64,000 nt of DNA from Ottelia alismoides (taxonomy: Eukaryota; Streptophyta; Magnoliopsida; Alismatales; Hydrocharitaceae). A program made the translations under genes and the position numbers. Positions 1 to 13,500 of the stretch are shown here, one piece after another. The DNA is taken from positions 1 to 64,000 of the forward strand of contig JAZKJV010008271.1 of assembly GCA_037367405.1 (NCBI GenBank), given 5' to 3'. Numbering within the stretch: position 1 is the first letter of the stretch; every line of letters begins with the position of its first letter. The notes beneath the pieces were generated by a model. The model was not told the DNA's origin. It did no database searches and saw nothing but the letters and a program-made list of their open reading frames with translations.

Positions 1-107
1 TAAAACCCTGAATTCTCCCAAGTAACCCTCGAGCAGAAGGCTTGTGTATAAGATTAGTTTTGAGTGAATGAACGGGAAAATGTCTATGAATATTTTGATA
101 TTTTTAA

Positions 108-364
108 GTGGGTGTTCAGTTCGGTAATAAGCAGGAGTAAGATGGTGAATAAGGAGAATAAGGGTTTATTCATTGTTTAGTTGGAAAGATAGGAAAAAGG
201 AGAGTAGGGTAAAATAAGGGTGGGTAAGGTGGAATAAAGATAGGATAATGAGAGAATAAGGTGAAATAATAGGATATGAGTGGGAATAACCGTACTCTTG
301 AGAACTGTGTTAGGCAAAGAATTGACCTCTTATCCCAATGCTTAGTCTCCAAATGAACAGTGCC
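108..364. mobile_element. Tourist-like MITE, copy 1
   Basis: A 257-bp element flanked on both sides by TAA (105-107 and 365-367), the 3-bp target duplication of PIF/Harbinger (Tourist) elements. It is alignable along its length, and equal in length, to the element at 31181-31437, sharing repeated GGAATAAG-type words and imperfect terminal inverted repeats. No coding capacity. Confidence 0.75.
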
Positions 365-367
365 TAA

Positions 368-2700
368 GGGAACTAATCTTTCCTTACATAAACAATTTTC
401 AGATGTTAACGATTTTGTTCTCTTTCCATGACACAGCAAAAAAAACTCTAAACTCGCCCCCCCCCCCCTCCCCCTAAAGAATGAACATAAAGTAACTAAA
501 AAGATATTTCTCCTTTTATTTTTTTAAGTTATCCTATTTTTTCCTGTGTTTAATTATCATCCAGGGATGCAGATGATAAGAATTCCTTCATTTTCCATCA
601 CAAACATAAATGTGATGGATTTTATATCCCGTCACTTTCTTGTTAAAACGCACGTGAAAATTAGTCGATAAAAAGTGAATTCCGTTTATTTTCATTTTTA
701 TATCTTTCCTTTTGACCACGAAAATAATTTTTTTTCACTTCTCAGTATTTCCATTGCTTCTCGAAGGAAGGTGGATTTATTGTGCTTTACAAGTAAATGA
801 AAAAGAATGGAGAAGAAGGAATGGTAATTTTGAGAGTATGTGTGTGTATTTCTCGAAAAGCTAATCATAGATTCTTCTATTCGCTGGAACAATAAGGATG
901 TTAGGGTCATTACTAAATTTGTTGAAGATAGAACCAAGGTCTATCTTTTTTATCAGATGTTAAATCAATCATCAAAAGAAGAATTAAGCTATTTGGATAC
1001 GTTCTGGGAAAATAAAACTTCCATGGAAGAGAAGCATATGAAACGCTTTCATAAAAAATCTCGTAAACTGAGAATCAAGTTCTTTTTGTACATGTCAGAT
1101 CATGTACGTATTAGTAACTGCATCCAATCTCAAAAAAGTCCCTATTGTTTATTAGTTTCTAAGCGAGAAGAAGAAATCATGATAAATGCCTATTGCTATT
1201 AGGGGGGAAAAAGATAGAAATCAAAATAAATAGTTCTATGGCCGGAAATAGAGCGAATTATACTTCCACCACTAAATTATACCAACTATAATTTTGTTAT
1301 GATATATTAATGGATCTTTTGTCGAACAAAGGAGTAAGATATAATCAAGCAAGTACAGGAATTCTGGAAATTTTAGTATTGATGTCTATATGGATTTCTT
1401 GACTTGATAAAATCAAATACTTTGAGAAAGTTTGCATATATGCTTTCTACGGTTGAGTCATTATTAATACTTTCAGCTTCAGCTTGAAGTAATCATCGAA
1501 ATTGGACCATAAGATAAATTCCAACATACATTAGTTTACCATATTGCAAATATGAATTATATTGATAATAGATGAATTCCTATCAAAAACATTAAGAAAA
1601 ATCATATTCGACATGATCAGACCATGCAATGGATGACATAAAAAAACGAATAAAATGAGTTAGAATCCATCACCAAAGAATTCCATAAAAGTAATTTCCC
1701 TTGTAAAATTACATCATCAAAATACCGAGGCGTAGGATACTAATATCCTCCCAAGGATCTATTGTCCCTCCTACCGACGATGTTTTATGGTAGTCGTCGA
1801 CTACCATCTCATCGACAAAACTGAAACCTCGACGAAGCTCATAGAACAAGAAAAAAACCGATACCCATGAGTGATATCGGTGAAAAATCAAATTCTCCTA
1901 CCCACAATCTCATACAACACTTATGTATGCGACATCCTCCAAAAATCGTGTGTACGACCGTCGCATTTCAGGTCATATGAGCCTCTTATTTACTTAGTAT
2001 AGATGCTCATCAATAATAATATTCAATAATTAATTAGTGATAAATAGAAAATAATTGGTGAAAAATATCATAATAGAGCAAGCATCTGATTATCAAGTAC
2101 ACCATTATATTTAAGGGATTTTTCAATATTACGTACATGCCACCATAATCGTGAAACGCGCCCAGAACCGTGAATAGTGATGAAAAAGTACTATTCAGAG
2201 TTCTGGATGTAATTTGTGATTATGGAGAATTATGGACGTGATGTTAAAAGTATATAAGGTTATAGGTGTAAAAAATGCTATATTTAATCTCAAAAGTTCC
2301 ATTTTTATGTATACATCATGTAAATGGAAGCGCGCCAAAGAAGAGTGCCAACAACATATGGCTAGATTGTTGATTTGTGCTCGGCTATTCGTACCCATAG
2401 TAAGTATTGTATTTTTCATAAAACAAGGGGTAAAATGAAATAAAAAGCTCGGTAACGAGAAACGTAAGTAAGACCGTGTAGAGTATGATAAGTAATGTAT
2501 CACAAATTGTGATTTATTTGTATCAATAATATTAATCTATTAAATAATCATTTAGATTTTTATAGTACCTTGTTGATTTTCTTCTTACAATACTATGGGT
2601 TGCATGCACGTCACATAGGAACTATATCTAATAGTTATTGTAGATAAATGACATAAGCATGCCTTTAGATCTGATAAAGTTAGCCAAGAGACTCATTGAT
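368..2700. other. AT-rich intergenic stretch, nothing recognised
   Basis: No gene could be supported. A 120-codon plus-strand ORF at 840-1202 resembles nothing I know and sits in AT-rich DNA, so I do not call it. A C-rich run lies near 457-475. A short palindrome (10-bp arms, 1-nt centre) lies at about 1788-1808. Confidence 0.5.
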
Positions 2701-2929
2701 TATATTGATATGTCTTGAATCCTAATCATCTGATTCCAAGTTGAAGAAATCTATATGCACCCCCTCCTGTCGAATCAGACCCCAACAAGGCGGGGATCTC
2801 ATTGCCCAGTCAGCGATCATTGGGAGGGGGCATATAGGTTTCTTCAACCTGGGATGGCTTACCTCCCTCCCCCCCCTCTTGGGCGAAAAATTTTAGGAGC
2901 AGTTCTATTTGTATTCGGGTATATGGATT

Positions 2930-3160
2930 TGCTTGTTTTTCAGGGATCTATCTGTACGGGAACAATATATAAACTCCCCAAGATTATAGCTGTGTATCCT
3001 CTGTATTTCTTTCTTTCTCCACATAGTGAAAACCGATTGTCGTTATCTAAGGACGTAACCCAGTTACGGGTGAACCTTGTAAATCTGTGTTTGGATCTTG
3101 CTTTTTGTGTGTGTTTTGCTTTCACGATCCGCAACATATTAGTCGTAGTGACTGAATAAG
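2930..3160 (+). mobile_element. Possible LTR fragment (U3/R/U5-like)
   Basis: A TATA-like AATATATAAAC (2963-2973) is followed by a pyrimidine-rich leader typical of the R/U5 part of plant LTR retrotransposons. The 134-codon ORF across it (2755-3159) has no recognisable domain. No partner LTR or coding region is attached, so the class is inferred only from composition. Confidence 0.3.
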
Positions 3161-3202
3161 AAATGAGGTTTAATATATTTTCATTGTAACTATCATCTTC
3201 AA

Positions 3203-3361
3203 GGGTCGTTTGGTATAGGAATAAGGAAAAGGAATAAGGATAGTTAAGATATTGTTTCTGTTCGGTAGGAAGGAGAGAATAAAAGGGAATAAGGAGGGAT
3301 ACAACGTTGACCATCTATGGAGGGAGAGGAATCCCTCCGTATTCCTCAAACGAACAACCCC
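3203..3361. mobile_element. Tourist-like MITE, short diverged copy
   Basis: About 159 bp with terminal inverted repeats (GGGTCGTTTGGTA at the left; the right end reads GGGGTTGTTCGTTTGAGG on the other strand) and internal GGAATAAGG words shared with the Tourist-like copies at 108 and 30186. The 3-bp flanks (CAA left, TTA right) are not identical, so the target duplication has decayed. Confidence 0.6.
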
Positions 3362-3364
3362 TTA

Positions 3365-4056
3365 GGGTATCAGTTGAACTATATCGATTCACTTTTATTC
3401 CTTGAATCCTTTTATTATGTACCTAAATACTTTGAATGCTAAAGCAAATTAGCATATAAAACCTTAGCTTTTCTATGATTTAATCTTCATTTTATTTTAT
3501 AATTGGTTGATTTCTGATTTTGATTACCTTGGGTAGATCATGCTATTCAAATACAAGCACAAAGCCATACAATCTAGTTTTAAAATCGGATCCAAAGATC
3601 ATCTCATTTAGTATAGCTTCTATAGAAGGAACAACCCATACAAATCCTATTGACAAAGTCAGCCTTCCTACAAAGTCAACCCATACAAATCTCATTTAGT
3701 ATAGCTTCTATTAACTAATTGTCGCCTAATATGAGAGTAGGTCCAAATCCTACTAAAGTCAGCCTTCAAAAATCTTAAGAATCTCGTGAATACAAAGAAC
3801 ACAATTGAGACCTGCAATTTTAAGATTTCTTATTTTGGCGTAGTTTTTTTCTTATATGCATCAACATTTCGAGGAGTATCGGATGAAAGGAACAATTTAT
3901 TACTGGAAAAGAACCTTTAGAGTATTTTACAAATAGAAAAGACTTTGATTTATATATTTATCATGGAGAATGTGGCAAATTATGTAGCATGAGTGATGAA
4001 ATCATGTCAATAACTCTCTAGAGATGTGTTATGGGGTACTAGGTTATGCCATATAT
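3365..4056. other. Intergenic; locally duplicated words
   Basis: No gene seen. Two short phrases occur twice: CATTTAGTATAGCTTCTAT near 3604 and 3695, and AAAGTCAGCCTTC near 3655 and 3757, suggesting a small local duplication. Confidence 0.4.
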
Positions 4057-4509
4057 TGGGAATAAATTAATGTCGTCTTAGTTAGGATACCAGTTGTTGG
4101 GAACAAAAGTTGTATTGCCTTTGTTTTGATATTGTTTGATAGATGCGTATACGGATGCACAATCATCCACCACCATAGAAGTACATGAAAAGGAGACACC
4201 GCAATATAACGGTCGTCGGTCACCATTTACGACGAGCGGAGAAGAAAAAATACTGAAGAAAAATGAATACAACTTTTATGCCCCCTCCCCTTTTATGGAT
4301 TGCATTGTTCCCTCTCTTGTAGTTGTGATGGTATGTCACTACCCACCATCTCTTATATATGTCAATACAATCTTAGATTGATTGTCATAATCAATCTCAA
4401 TCGATTAAAAGATCTCAATCGGTCCCAATTAATCAAGATCTAGTAAATCTCCATTAAATTCCTATTGAGATTTAATATATTATTTTATTAGAACATAAAT
4501 TTTCAATCC
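4057..4509 (-). repeat. Left LTR (3' LTR on the minus strand) of the nested complex
   Basis: Shares order and sequence with the right copy: the GGAACAAAAG block, the CTCTTGTAGTTGTGATGGTATG block and the CTTAGATTGATTGTCA block. Diverged but colinear. Confidence 0.6.
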
Positions 4510-4876
4510 TAGTTATCTCCTCCTTATGCTCATTGGACCATCCATAGCATTTGCAAGCTCTTTTTTAGAGTTGCCATTGCCTCTAGGTATCGCACCCGTT
4601 GTTGGGTACCCTCGACGTGCATCCTTGCATGATCTGATGTCAGACGTCGCTAGCAGAGTATTGCCACACCTCTTGTCAATTTATCTAAGTGATCAATGAG
4701 GAAAGCACATCCATAACATCATGTACTATTTGACGATGTTGAACCTTACTTTAATCTGTTGCATCGTATCCTCTACTCAACATTGTTCATGTCTCTGATT
4801 TATTGCATCATGTCCTCCTGATTTGTTGTATCATGTCCTCCCGAGGATGTTGAACCCACTTCTAACTTGTTGCTCT

Positions 4877-4889
4877 CACTACAACAAAA
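4877..4889. repeat. CACTA left terminal inverted repeat
   Basis: 13 bp, CACTACAACAAAA, exact inverse of the right end. Confidence 0.9.
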
Positions 4890-6600
4890 GTATATGTTAG
4901 AGACATATTGTATTTGTCACTAAAAGTCTTTTTTCGGTCGCTGTTACACTTTAGTGACAATTTAAAAATTTGCCACTTATTTGCCTCTAAGGTCACTGTC
5001 ACTAAAAGTTTTGTGACAATTAGAATTTGTCACTATACTATTATGAATAGCATCAAATACATTTGTTGCTAATTCGTCACTTTAAAAATACTTTCAGGGT
5101 CATATATAAATGTCACAGTGATGTCTCTGATATTAACATTTAGTTACAAATATTATTCATTACTAAATAAAAATTTACATCACTAAAATAATTTTGGGTC
5201 GATTAGACAATTGTCACATACAATCTTTTTCAATCATCATTATTAATTTTTTTAGTGACATAGATTTGTTACTTTATTATTATAAAAATGAATAAATATA
5301 TTCAATATCAGTTTATTAGTCATAGCTCTATTTATCTCTATCACCACAATATTTTCAACTTTAAATTTTAAATCTTTATTATTACTTGAAGCGTAATTTT
5401 TTTGTTACAGTTTAGCTAAACGAACTCTTATTCGATCGTATTTATAACAGTATACAGGACTATATGCACTCATCAATCAATACTTGTCTACCATCTTATA
5501 ATGTTAGCACTGTGAAATTTTGTAAGAATCATAATAACAAAAGTCAATAACATTTTTGCAATTGAAAGTAGGACACCATCAACATTAAACACAACAACTA
5601 TTTAAAATACTCGCATCGTTCAAAAAATAGTTTCTTAAACAAAGTATTGAAAATCATATCAATGTTCGACCTTGATATAAGGGAATACTATCTAATAATA
5701 TATGAAATAGCCAATTCGAAATCCTATGAAGAACTTTAACAACATGTGGAAAATTCGATTGAGGAAATATTGATGCTCTTTAAGCAAAAATCCATGTCTT
5801 TCATCTACCACTCAGCATTTCCTGAAAATTTTCAAAATTTTAACAAAGTTAATGTCATAATACAAATAAATTTAATAAAATTATTATTACTTATATAGAT
5901 GTAAAAGTATAAATTTTAATCACCTTAAAATAGTTAACTTCTTTGGCCATGAAATGATTGCACCAATTGCATCTCCTATCTTCTCGTGTTGTCTACATGG
6001 TCGAATCAAAGCTTCATCATCTTTTAAAGCAACTTCTTTATAAATTCCCAAAAAATCTGAGCCAAGTACATTGTCTCCAACTTTTGTGCCGGATCTGTAA
6101 TTCATATTTGTCCAAGAGCTATTTTTATTTCATTAAAACTCAGAAGAAACAATCCTGCAAGATGTAAAGTCAATTTAATCTTTTCTCAATTCAAAAAACG
6201 TAATAGAAAATCATATATATCATTAATGAAAATTAGTTATATCTAATACAAAATTTAAAATATCCACCTTAATGAAAAAATATTACCCAATCAATAATGG
6301 AAATTAAATACCCTAAGCCAAATAATTTCCTCCACTTGATTTAGAGTTTTAAATTATGCAACTTCATAGCATAATGCAATGCTATTATCCACATTCTTGA
6401 CTCTTAAATAACAATGTCATTCAGCAAATATTGATATAAGTTCTGAAAATTTAAGTTCCAAAAAAAATTGAACATGTAAAAACTATAATATATACCTCTC
6501 CTTCTACAAATGTTGATTGGCCAAACTTTGATTTAGGTCCCGCGCCACCACCAGTCTCCTTAGAACATCAAGGTAATATTAAGATAAATATATATTAAAG

Positions 6601-8632
6601 CTAATGGATAATATAATTATTTTTATGTATTACATGTTGAATTTCTATAGGCATTAAGCTATCCATATGAGAAGTACCAAATGATTGAAAAAAATGTTGT
6701 AGATTCATTTGACTTTCCTTTAACATTTGGATCTCTTTACTTTGTAATTCCAATTGTTGTTTTTGAGTTTCGAGATCCATGAGCAATTTTTGCTTTTGTA
6801 ATTGCTCTTCAACATTTGCCTGGCTCCAAGGTTTTTGACGTAATACAACCACATCCTTTATCTCCTTTCCTACAACTTTTTTGTACACCTCAGCTATATT
6901 GTTCAGATCTTCACAACTGCCCATCTTTTCCATTTCTTTTTCTAATTTCTTCTATAAAATGATAAGTTTATAATTTTGTTAATGTATTAAAAATATAATA
7001 ATGGTCTTGAAATTTTCAGTAAAATAAAAAATTACCATTATCGCATCTGAAGTTGTGTCCACTGGTTTGCCATCTTTCTTTGTGTGGACATGCATAAAGA
7101 ACTCAATTTCATTTATCTTCCTTCCTTTTTCTTTCTCCATCTATTTTTTTGTCAAAAAGATAATTACTGCAAACACTTCCATTAGCTAAAAAATATATTG
7201 AGATAATCTCTATTGATACATACTTTATCTCTTATGCATGCAAAACTCCTTGTTCCAACAATATGGCTTATCTTAAGTTTTTTCCTATTTTGCATATTAA
7301 GGACACAACGTTTCTACAATCATATAAATATGAATAATAAAGCAAAAATATTGAATAACATAAAGATAAAACTCAAGGACCATCTATGTTAATACTTTAT
7401 TACCTTGGATGATTCTGTATCTCAATAGTCAATCAGAAACTTCCATTGATCTTCCATAACTCGAGGATCTTGATGTGCAATTCTTTCTACACGAGGTAAA
7501 TGTGGTTTGTAATATTTTTTTCAAATTAGATTTGAAACATCTCCAACTTTTTGTAATCAGATCCACAATTACTTTTCCTATCTCTTCCTCGAATTCAAAT
7601 TTACTCTATAAGAAAGTAAGTAGTAAGTATATACCTCAACTTTATATATTAAATGAAAACAAGTACCTTCACAAATTCTAACATCTTTATCTTGTACTCC
7701 TCAGGCATCAACCTGCAATCTTTGTAGTTTAAGGGTGCTAGCTTCCTGTTTCTTGCAATGGTCCCCAAAAATGTAGTCAAATCATTTTGAGAGTCTCCAA
7801 TGGGCTGATTGAGTTCATTTTTCTCTATAAAAATCCTTTTTCCATATTTAACATTCCATAATTTGAGGCATATAGTATGACCCCGCCGTCCTTTAGGCTT
7901 ACTAATATTGTCTAAAATTATTGCATGTTACTAGTAAATTTAGAAGAAGCAACTTAGAAGAATATAATACATATAAAAATACACTCTTTGATATGCATAA
8001 AATTAAAAGAAATAAATTTCAATAAATAAGAAAATTCATACCTTCAGATAATGAATTTTCTTGATCAAGGCATGTAGAAGGAGAATCAGTAACAATATTA
8101 GGATCGTCTAAATCTTCAAGATAATAAAACCAATATTTACTTCAGCAACAAGCATAAAAATAACAAATTAATTATAACTAAATAAAGCAATTTAAATGAT
8201 ACAATGATATAAGAATATTACCTGTCTCTCCAAGTCCAAATTTGGGATTGTTCATTACATTAGGTGATAAAGTTGTGTATCTTGATGGTGTAAGTTCCTC
8301 GTAATGAGCCCCTAAAGATTGTGGTCTTCTAAGTGGAGCTCTTCTTCTTTCATGAGCGTGCGAGTAATCCTTGGTAATGTCATCATTCACAACTTATTTA
8401 TTCTTTAATAATCAACTTCTGAGACATGTTTACTGTTGATCCTATTCCTTATACCAAGCTTACAAGAGGCATCCTTTTGAATTCGATTTGCCTTTATTTT
8501 ATAAATGTTCAATGCACCTAATATGTTTTTAGACTGATGTCCCACTGAAGGAAGTACTCGTGATGTTGATTGAAGTCGGGGTACATCTTCTTCATTGAAG
8601 CTAGTTAGAAAAGATCTAGTAGCTCTTAACAT
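6601..8632 (-). pseudogene. CACTA-encoded Transposase_24 family protein, degraded
   Basis: Read on the minus strand the exons run from about 8632 down to 6601. One exon (7915-7673) encodes GKRIFIEKNELNQPIGD and LAPLNYKDCRLMPEEYK. A following exon has QDPRVMEDQWKFLIDY, then a stop where the family normally has Trp, near 7412. Later exons encode KRCVLNMQNRKKLKISH, then EIEFFMHVHTKKDGKPVD, and a final Gln/Lys-rich coiled-coil-like exon (6933-6601). This order is that of plant Transposase_24 proteins, the accessory or regulatory product of CACTA elements. Several exon edges show plausible GT-AG signals (for example donors at about 8041 and 7672). The in-frame stop and unclear joining of the first two exons (8632-8405 and 8390-8178) make it a pseudogene. 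Confidence 0.7.
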
Positions 8633-8639
8633 CCTGCAA

Positions 8640-10240
8640 ACATTATATAAAAGAATTAAAAAGAATGGAAAAAGTGAGATGATCAGAGTGTTTATTATTT
8701 AAACTTTAAGAGAACTTTGTGTTAAATCGTTTAAAAAGTTACAATAAGTTAACCTGAATGCCTTTGATATTTATGGGCCTTCTCCGCTTTCTTCTGTCTC
8801 ATCCAAGTTCTGCTTATGAGTATCAACGCTTCGACATTGTTATTCAAAAAAGTCTTTCGTGTATGTTATTTCGGGCATTTGTAATGATGTGTTTGCTCTA
8901 ATAATAAGAAATCTTCATTAAAAATGCGATCAGTTATGTAAAACCACCATTTTGTATAACATATGAAAAATGTCAAAAACAGTTTGAGTAAAATTTATAG
9001 TAATATTCGATGACTCTCGTATACAAATGCATGCATATAACACGATCTATATTTATAGGGTCTACTATGATAGGATAGTAATCTCTTATATTATATGAAA
9101 TATCAGCATACTATACAGTATATGTGATCATTAATTACGTAAGGAAATCATTTTAAATGGATCGTGTGCATAGTTTGAAATATTAACATGTTATTTATGT
9201 AAATATAGAATATTTATAAGATGTCTTTAAAAAAACCCTTAAATGGGACATATCTCTGTTATATTAATAATTGGATAAGCTACCTGGAATCTATTTTAAG
9301 TGACAATATTGCTCAATTTTATAAAAATCCCCGTATATATAATGATCATATATGTGATGCAAAATCTTATGATAAAAATGTCTAACATTTGCGATTAATG
9401 CATAGGATTGTACATATATAAATATTATACATTGACGGAGCCCTCTGAGCAATATGTGAGGACATAAATAATTTGATATTAAATATTTTTAGCAACAATT
9501 ATTCTTGTCAATGGGTGTGTAGCTTGTGTTAATAAGGTTTATATGTAATAGATTTTAATAACATTAATCGACATAGGCATCTGATATGTTTTTCTTCCAA
9601 AAATGGGCAGATTCAATTCCACTAAAGGTGTCCAACAAAGGCTACAACGAGTACCTTACAAAGTTCAAAAAGCTAAACTTTTGGGCAGAAAAACAATCAA
9701 CTCCACAAATCAAGAGTGTCAAAATAGCAAAAAGGTAAGTTACAGAAAATGACCTCAACTATGCATCGATTCCCAATTGAAGATCTCATCTTTCAAATGC
9801 AATAAAGAGGGGTTTGATCTTTATTCTTGTCTCATCTTTCAAATTTAACAAATACCAACAAGTGCAATTTTTAAAGGCATGATATAGATAATTGGATCTG
9901 CGGCGTACCTTGCGATGATGATGAATAATCTTGTAGACGTACTTACTTGGAAGATGATGACTGACGGTGAATTGAAACGTACTTGGAAGATGATGACTTA
10001 CGGTGAACTGAAAGAGGCGAGAAGAAAAGAGGAGAGGATTAGGAGAGAATGATGTTAGAGTTTAATTACGAGGGAATGGAAGGAATCTATTTTTGGAAAA
10101 GGGGGAGTGCGTGAGTGGGAAGGGAAAGGGGGGCGCGAGGGAAGGAGAAAAGGGGATGTGGGCGCCAAAAGAGGGTTGCGCGCTATTTTCGGTAAAGGGA
10201 TGTGCGGGAAAAGGAAGGAAGTTAATTAGTAGCTTTTTTT
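8640..10240 (-). other. 5' region of the CACTA gene
   Basis: Mostly AT-rich without coding signal. Its outer part (about 9900-10230) is more GC-rich and, on the minus strand, pyrimidine-rich, like an untranslated leader. It holds a repeated ACTTGGAAGATGATGACT phrase at about 9947 and 9978. I infer promoter or leader function from position only. Confidence 0.35.
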
Positions 10241-11116
10241 ATACGTGTCTATTTTTTTGTTTGAAATTTTAAGGATAAATGTTATTGTGGATGAATCTTT
10301 CAATTTTGGAAAGAAAAATTATTGTAAGTTATTTTTAAAAATATTAAGACACCATACCATAAATCAATTCATTAGGATATGTTTATCGTCACACAAACTA
10401 TATACAATGCTTTCTAATATCATTGTATTTATTTATAGCAAAATGTCAATTTTATCAACGGATATTGACTCTCAAAACATAACATGTCTAAATCTAAAAA
10501 TCTACGATCTATGCTTATATAGAACATAGTATAACTTACTTCAATGGATATAAAAATAAAAAATAAACTAATCTTATGAAGAACGTTAAGATATTCCATA
10601 AAGAAATACTTCAAGAATCGCTAAAATCTATTGTATACCGCAACATCTTAACGAAAAATAGCATTTCTTTCATTATCAATATTAAGCACAATATACAATG
10701 TAGAACTTGTCAAATATATATGCATCCGAGGTCTCCATAATTGTCTCATAATATGATATTATATGTTATAAAAGACATTGGAGGATTGGATTTAAAACTA
10801 AAAAAAGAAGTCAGTGATTAAGAAAAAAGTATATCACAATTCAACTATCCAAAATATGAGATCAAAATCAATGAACTTAATTTTAATAATGACACCTTGC
10901 ATCTACATTGAATAAAAATCTATGTGCTTTTTTAGTGATGCATGAAATGCACATGTCACTAAATAAAAAATCAATTGTGACACATAATCGTGTCACTAAT
11001 ATAATTCGTCAACTAAAATATTTATTATAGTGACAATAAATTTATTTTGTTGGTAAAGTCAATTATTAGTGACTAATCAATTAATTGTCATTAAATGATT
11101 TGTTGCTAAATATCAT

Positions 11117-11129
11117 TTTTGTTGTAGTG
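11117..11129. repeat. CACTA right terminal inverted repeat
   Basis: 13 bp, TTTTGTTGTAGTG, exact inverse of the left end. Confidence 0.9.
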
Positions 11130-11257
11130 TCTGTATCCTCTCGGCGATGTTATCCTCTTAACGACACTGACTTAGTTCCGATTCGCACCTTTATATCCCT
11201 TTGACAATATCAGAGATATCTCTTTTGCATTGTATCATACCTAAAACGTCGAACCCA

Positions 11258-11269
11258 GCTCTGATACCA
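11258..11269 (-). other. Primer-binding site, initiator tRNA-Met type
   Basis: The minus strand reads TGGTATCAGAGC, the usual plant LTR-element complement of the initiator tRNA-Met 3' end, 6 nt from the LTR end at 11276. Confidence 0.65.
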
Positions 11270-11550
11270 ATTTTTTGGTACAGATTGGTATCGTTTAAGC
11301 TGTGATACTAGTTGTTTGGAACAAAAGTGTTGTCGGCCTTACTTGATACCACTTTATGGGATACAATCCGATGAATATGGATACGTGAAGAAGAAGCCAC
11401 CACAATATAAAGGCACCAGAGAAGAAAAAACATTATGAAGAAGAATGAGTTCAATTATCTTTGTTCTCTATCTCTCTCACTTTTCTTCTCTCCCTCTCTG
11501 TGGGGATTACATTGTTGCTTCTCTTGTAGTTGTGATGGTATGCTACAACT

Positions 11551-12237
11551 TATTCATATTTTATTATATTTCAAATACTTATTTTATTTCCTAATTTTCT
11601 ATGAATTTAGTTGGATTTAAGAGCTCCATGCATGATTGTTGATAGACATTAAATCCCATGAATTTGAAGTTATTGTGCATGTTATGAGAAATGTGGGTCA
11701 TAGATTTGCATGGGTGGTGCTTGAGACTTATTTGCAAATTAAGAGCTTTTAATATTTGGTATATCTTTTTGTTGTTTCTTTTCGAATGACATTTTTCTTT
11801 ATTTTGTAATGTGTGCTTACTGAGGTACCAAATTCATGATGTTAATGCTATCGAATGTTATGTTTATGGGATGTGACGTCATCTTGATATTCTTGTATAT
11901 AAATGGGTCAATAGCAATTATTTTAGAAACAATACAATACAACACAATTATTCTATCATCTCCATTCTTTTTGAATGAGTCAACTTGAAGGAAAGATCTA
12001 TTGTTGCTCAATAGATCTCGATGTTGACGCGTGCACGCTCATTGAGATCTTGCTGTTGTATCCTGATGAGTAGTCATACCTATACTAATTACACCATCGG
12101 AATCTCCATAGGATCATGAACCTATTCTTAAGGTCAGTGTATTTTGCACGTCTCGGCAAGTTGGTCCACTGCGTCAAGTCTGGTATTATATATCTAACCC
12201 TTTTCATATTTATATTTATCTTATTATTTCACATACA
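11551..12237 (+). repeat. 5' LTR of nested Copia element
   Basis: 687 bp. Alignable to 14136-14827 throughout, with scattered substitutions. The first bases have mutated from TGTTG to TATTC. Confidence 0.8.
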
Positions 12238-12836
12238 ATCTTAAGAATAAATTTGAGAGGATTTTTAATTCTTTTATAGGAATACCATCTCCTATATCTA
12301 GTCGTAGTCGAGCAACTTTCTAATTCCACATAATGTTGGTGAAAGAAAAATGTTGACGGAATTTTTTTATAATAGAATGATCTGGCTATGGGTTTACAAC
12401 ATCTAAATTGAAATACTTAAAAATGTAGGGGAGTTTTGATATTCATCATTTACCTTCCGATTTTTTTGCTGGAATTGCAACTGTAGTGTATTATTATATA
12501 ATCATGGTGCTTGAAACGTTTACTTGCATGTGTCGTTATATGCATTATAATCTAATGCATGATGCACGTCATATTTTCTTTGTATTTTTTATTAGTATCA
12601 TAAATTTTGAGTGAGATGTTAAGTAAATGTTCTTTGGAACTCTCCTATATGCGTCATTTCCTTCTTCATGAGAGAGATGACCTCTCTATCCTTTAAAAAA
12701 GACGCAATGTTCTCTTAGTAAAATGTGTATAAACATAAGTCAATAGCATTTATTTTAGATATACACATCTTTGTATTCCAAGAGAAAAAGAGTGATTCAC
12801 TATGTTTTTTCCCTCTCATAAGAACTTTATATCAAG

Positions 12837-12837
<1 letters not shown>

Positions 12838-12867
<30 letters not shown>
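12838..12867. repeat. (AT)n microsatellite
   Basis: About 30 bp of perfect AT dinucleotides. Confidence 0.95.
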
Positions 12868-12869
<2 letters not shown>

Positions 12870-13179
12870 ATATTAGATATGAACAAATTATTGATTGTCT
12901 TATGCATTAGACATGATGTAGAATATGTCGTTAGAAGTTATACATGTATACTCAAAATTCAGACGAGAGTATTTGATGATATGGCTAGACTGCTTTAATA
13001 TATTAAAGAAGGAATGCGCTATCAATGCTTTTGTAGAGATCCTCAAATTCCTGAAGGATATTATGATGCAAATTCAATCTATTATTCGAATTATTAGAAA
13101 AACTACTATTAGATATATTCTTATTCTGGAATTGGAGCTATTTTCTGAAATTAACCAAGCAAACATGCTTTGTTCGGTC

Positions 13180-13500
13180 TATAATAGAATCTGAGTTTAT
13201 TGCATTAGAGAAGGCATTTTCTCGTGTTGTGGTTGAGAAACCTCTTAGCAAATCTTTCCATTTGGATGAAGCCAACACTATCAATATTCATCTACTGCGA
13301 TAGCTATACTGCTAAAATTGCTTTACAATGGGAAAGCATGCATATTTGTCTTAGAGACAATATTGTGAGAAATATCATGGCATCATATCCATGTATTATG
13401 TGAGGTCATAGTCAAATTTCATTGATCCTCTGGCTAAACTACTAAGCAAAAAGTTTGTGGAGAGTACATCGAGATGAATGGGATTGTGCCCAAATTAATA
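13180..13500 (+). pseudogene. Copia RNase H fragment
   Basis: With stops and frameshifts the plus strand keeps landmarks of the Copia RNase H end: an ESEFIALEKA-like segment (the common S-E-Y/F-I-A motif), an ICLRDNIVR-like segment matching the usual HI.LR.N.VRE motif, and a following DPLAKLLS-like segment. This is the end of the polyprotein, directly upstream of the 3' LTR. Confidence 0.6.

Larger units (their letters stand above)
4877..11129 (-). mobile_element. CACTA (En/Spm) DNA transposon, non-autonomous derivative
   Basis: A 6253-bp element starting CACTACAACAAAA (4877-4889) and ending with its exact inverse (11117-11129), flanked by a perfect 3-bp duplication TCT (4874-4876 and 11130-11132). 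The subterminal DNA (about 4900-5300 and 10930-11110) is crowded with short GTCACTA and AGTGACAA words, as expected of transposase-binding repeats of this superfamily. It carries only a broken Transposase_24-type gene on the minus strand. No TNP2-type transposase is visible, so it probably depended on another copy. Confidence 0.9.

Noticed and set aside
840..1202. 120-codon plus-strand ORF
   Set aside because: AT-rich, no recognised domain, no promoter or homologous neighbour; kept only as a note.
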